A DNA stretch of 5,871 bases, from assembly GCA_003162235.1 (NCBI GenBank), contig PMMN01000019.1, positions 7,354-13,224 on the forward strand. The letters run 5' to 3'. The DNA comes from Actinomycetota bacterium (GTDB lineage: Bacteria > Actinomycetota > Thermoleophilia > Gaiellales > Gaiellaceae). Made by a program: the position numbers and the translations under genes. Below the pieces are notes generated by a model. That model was not told the origin of the DNA. It did no database searches and saw only the letters and a program-made list of their open reading frames with translations. This document shows positions 4,709 through 5,871 of this stretch, piece by piece. Numbering within the stretch: position 1 is the first letter of the stretch; each line of letters opens with the position of its first letter.

Positions 4709-5871
4709 CTAGCGAACCGCGGCGACGATCTCCTCGCTCAGGCTCGGGAACTTGCTCAGGAACTCGGCCCGGTCGGCCTTGAGGCCCGCCACGATCTGCT
4801 TGTACTCGTCGCTGCGGCCGGTGCGCTCGTACAGGCGCCGCGGCTGTAGGAGCTCGATGTCGTCGATGCCCGGCACCGAGCTGGCGACCAGGTAACCGAA
4901 GTCGGGGTCGGTCTCCCATTCGATCGTGCCTTCGGCGATGCCCTTGACGATCGCCGAGGAGTGGGGGATACGCACCTTCTTCGAGCGCTTGTCGTTCTCG
5001 GGGCCGCCGACGCGGCCGGTGCTCATCAGGTAGACCTCGAGCGGGTGCTCGGAGAGCAGCTCGAGGAAGCGGTTGCCCTGCCTGTCGTGGGGGAGCGGGA
5101 AGAAGGGGTTGGTGCCGGGCACGCGCAGGAACTTGCCCGCCTCGTCGGCGCCGCCCGCGCTGGTTCCCTTCGTCTCGCCGAGCATGAAGTAGGCGGCCGC
5201 CTGCGCCCCTTCGAGCTTGGCGACGGCCGGGATCACGCCCTCGTTGCGGTTGAGGATGAGCAGGAAATCGGCGTGCTCGATCAGCGTGCCCGCCGCCGAC
5301 TCGATCGAGTCGAAGGTGAAGGTTGAGCGTCCGTTCTTGGTGTAGGAGGTATCGAAGAAGTCGAGCCCGCCTTCGTCGTTCTGGGAGACGTTCTCGAGGT
5401 AGGCCTCGGGCCGGGTGACGGCGCCGTAGATGGTCGGCTCGTCTTCCTTAGAGAGAGCGAAGGTCTTGGCGAAGCAGCCGCGCTCGGTCGCGTAGACGCG
5501 GCCGCCCGGCATCCAGGCAACGAAGTCGTCCTGAACCGGAAGCGACCCGTTCTGGCGCGTGAAGGTCGTCGTCGTCTTACCGGTGCCCGACAGTCCGACG
5601 ATCAGGCCGACCCTGCTGCCCGCGTCGGTGGGGATGATCTTGCAGCCCGCGTGCAGGGCGAGGCCGCCGGCGTCGTAGACACGCCTGTTCCACATCCTGA
5701 GGCCGCCCTTCTTCGACTCGCCGAAGTAGTCGGAGTTGAGGACGCGCGTGACTCCGGCCTCGACGTCCACCATGATCAGGCGGTCGTCGGGGAAGCCGGG
5801 AGCGGTCAGGTTGGGCGTGTAAACGACCGTCAGCTCGGGCTCGCAAGTGTCCTCGTCGCCGTGGTAGTAGA
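4709..5871 (-). CDS. pckA: Phosphoenolpyruvate carboxykinase (ATP), C-terminal part (5' partial)
   Basis: The frame stays open to the window edge: 32 further codons precede the Met at 5773 and encode family-like sequence (for example VVYTPNLTAPGFPDDRL), so that Met is internal. About 386 of an expected 520-540 residues are present. The enzyme converts oxaloacetate and ATP to PEP, CO2 and ADP in gluconeogenesis. Counting from the Met at 5773, visible motifs are the Lys pair (KKG, 21-22) and H41 of ALHAG, which match the metal-binding Lys and His; the P-loop GLSGTGKT (60-67); the kinase-2 Asp pair QDDF (82-83); and ENV with a nearby Arg (149) matching the substrate-binding segment. The later block AAYFMLGETKGTSAGG corresponds to the YHFLSGYT region of classical enzymes but is divergent. 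Most studied actinobacteria use the unrelated-in-subfamily GTP enzyme, so the ATP type is informative about lineage. A terminator follows at 4663-4682. Confidence 0.93.
   Translation of the reverse strand, partial: YYHGDEDTCEPELTVVYTPNLTAPGFPDDRLIMVDVEAGVTRVLNSDYFGESKKGGLRMWNRRVYDAGGLALHAGCKIIPTDAGSRVGLIVGLSGTGKTTTTFTRQNGSLPVQDDFVAWMPGGRVYATERGCFAKTFALSKEDEPTIYGAVTRPEAYLENVSQNDEGGLDFFDTSYTKNGRSTFTFDSIESAAGTLIEHADFLLILNRNEGVIPAVAKLEGAQAAAYFMLGETKGTSAGGADEAGKFLRVPGTNPFFPLPHDRQGNRFLELLSEHPLEVYLMSTGRVGGPENDKRSKKVRIPHSSAIVKGIAEGTIEWETDPDFGYLVASSVPGIDDIELLQPRRLYERTGRSDEYKQIVAGLKADRAEFLSKFPSLSEEIVAAVR

Noticed and set aside
5771..5773. ATG at 5773 as the start of pckA
   Set aside because: The frame continues upstream to the window edge with sequence typical of the family, so this Met is internal and the gene is partial.
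1..5871. CRISPR array, integron, insertion sequence, tRNA or rRNA gene
   Set aside because: There are no regularly spaced repeats, no IntI-specific insertion or attC series, no transposase or terminal inverted repeats around a gene, and no tRNA-like T-loop with cloverleaf arms on either strand.

Overview
The window is GC-rich throughout and its coding regions show strong G/C preference at third codon positions. Together with an ATP-type PEP carboxykinase, Arg/Ala-rich proteins and at least one GTG start that may be leaderless, this suggests a high-GC actinobacterium, possibly the Thermoleophilia/Solirubrobacterales/Gaiellales group. That placement is inference; there is no rRNA or other marker here.

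Layout, left to right. (1) 1-165, plus: the last 54 codons of a citrate synthase, overlapping (ATGA) or closely followed by a small HEAT-repeat-like protein that ends at 701. (2) 698-966: a gap holding a broken duplicate of the 3' end of a Xer recombinase gene. (3) 967-1863, minus: a complete XerC/XerD-type tyrosine recombinase (Xer-1) with all six catalytic residues. (4) 1957-3129, plus: a secreted lipoprotein with about seven beta-propeller-like repeats, divergent from Xer-1. (5) 3130-3413: a gap with two large nested hairpins. (6) 3414-4280, minus: a second XerC/XerD-type recombinase (Xer-2), catalytically complete but about 13 residues short just before its HxxR motif. (7) 4281-4708: a 428-bp region with no convincing gene, dense in inverted and direct repeats and containing the probable pckA terminator. 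(8) 4709 to beyond 5871, minus: the C-terminal two thirds or more of ATP-dependent PEP carboxykinase, whose start lies outside the window.

The two ends belong to central carbon metabolism (citrate synthase; PEP carboxykinase). Between them lie three Xer-derived sequences within about 3.6 kb (two intact paralogues and one relic). The most interesting signals are this Xer cluster with its frameshifted duplicate, the unusual internal shortening of Xer-2, and the structured 4281-4708 segment directly upstream of Xer-2. That segment could be a structured leader, a recombination site or a dispersed repeat element. Nothing seen proves a new system; the structured intergenic DNA next to the recombinases is the best candidate.
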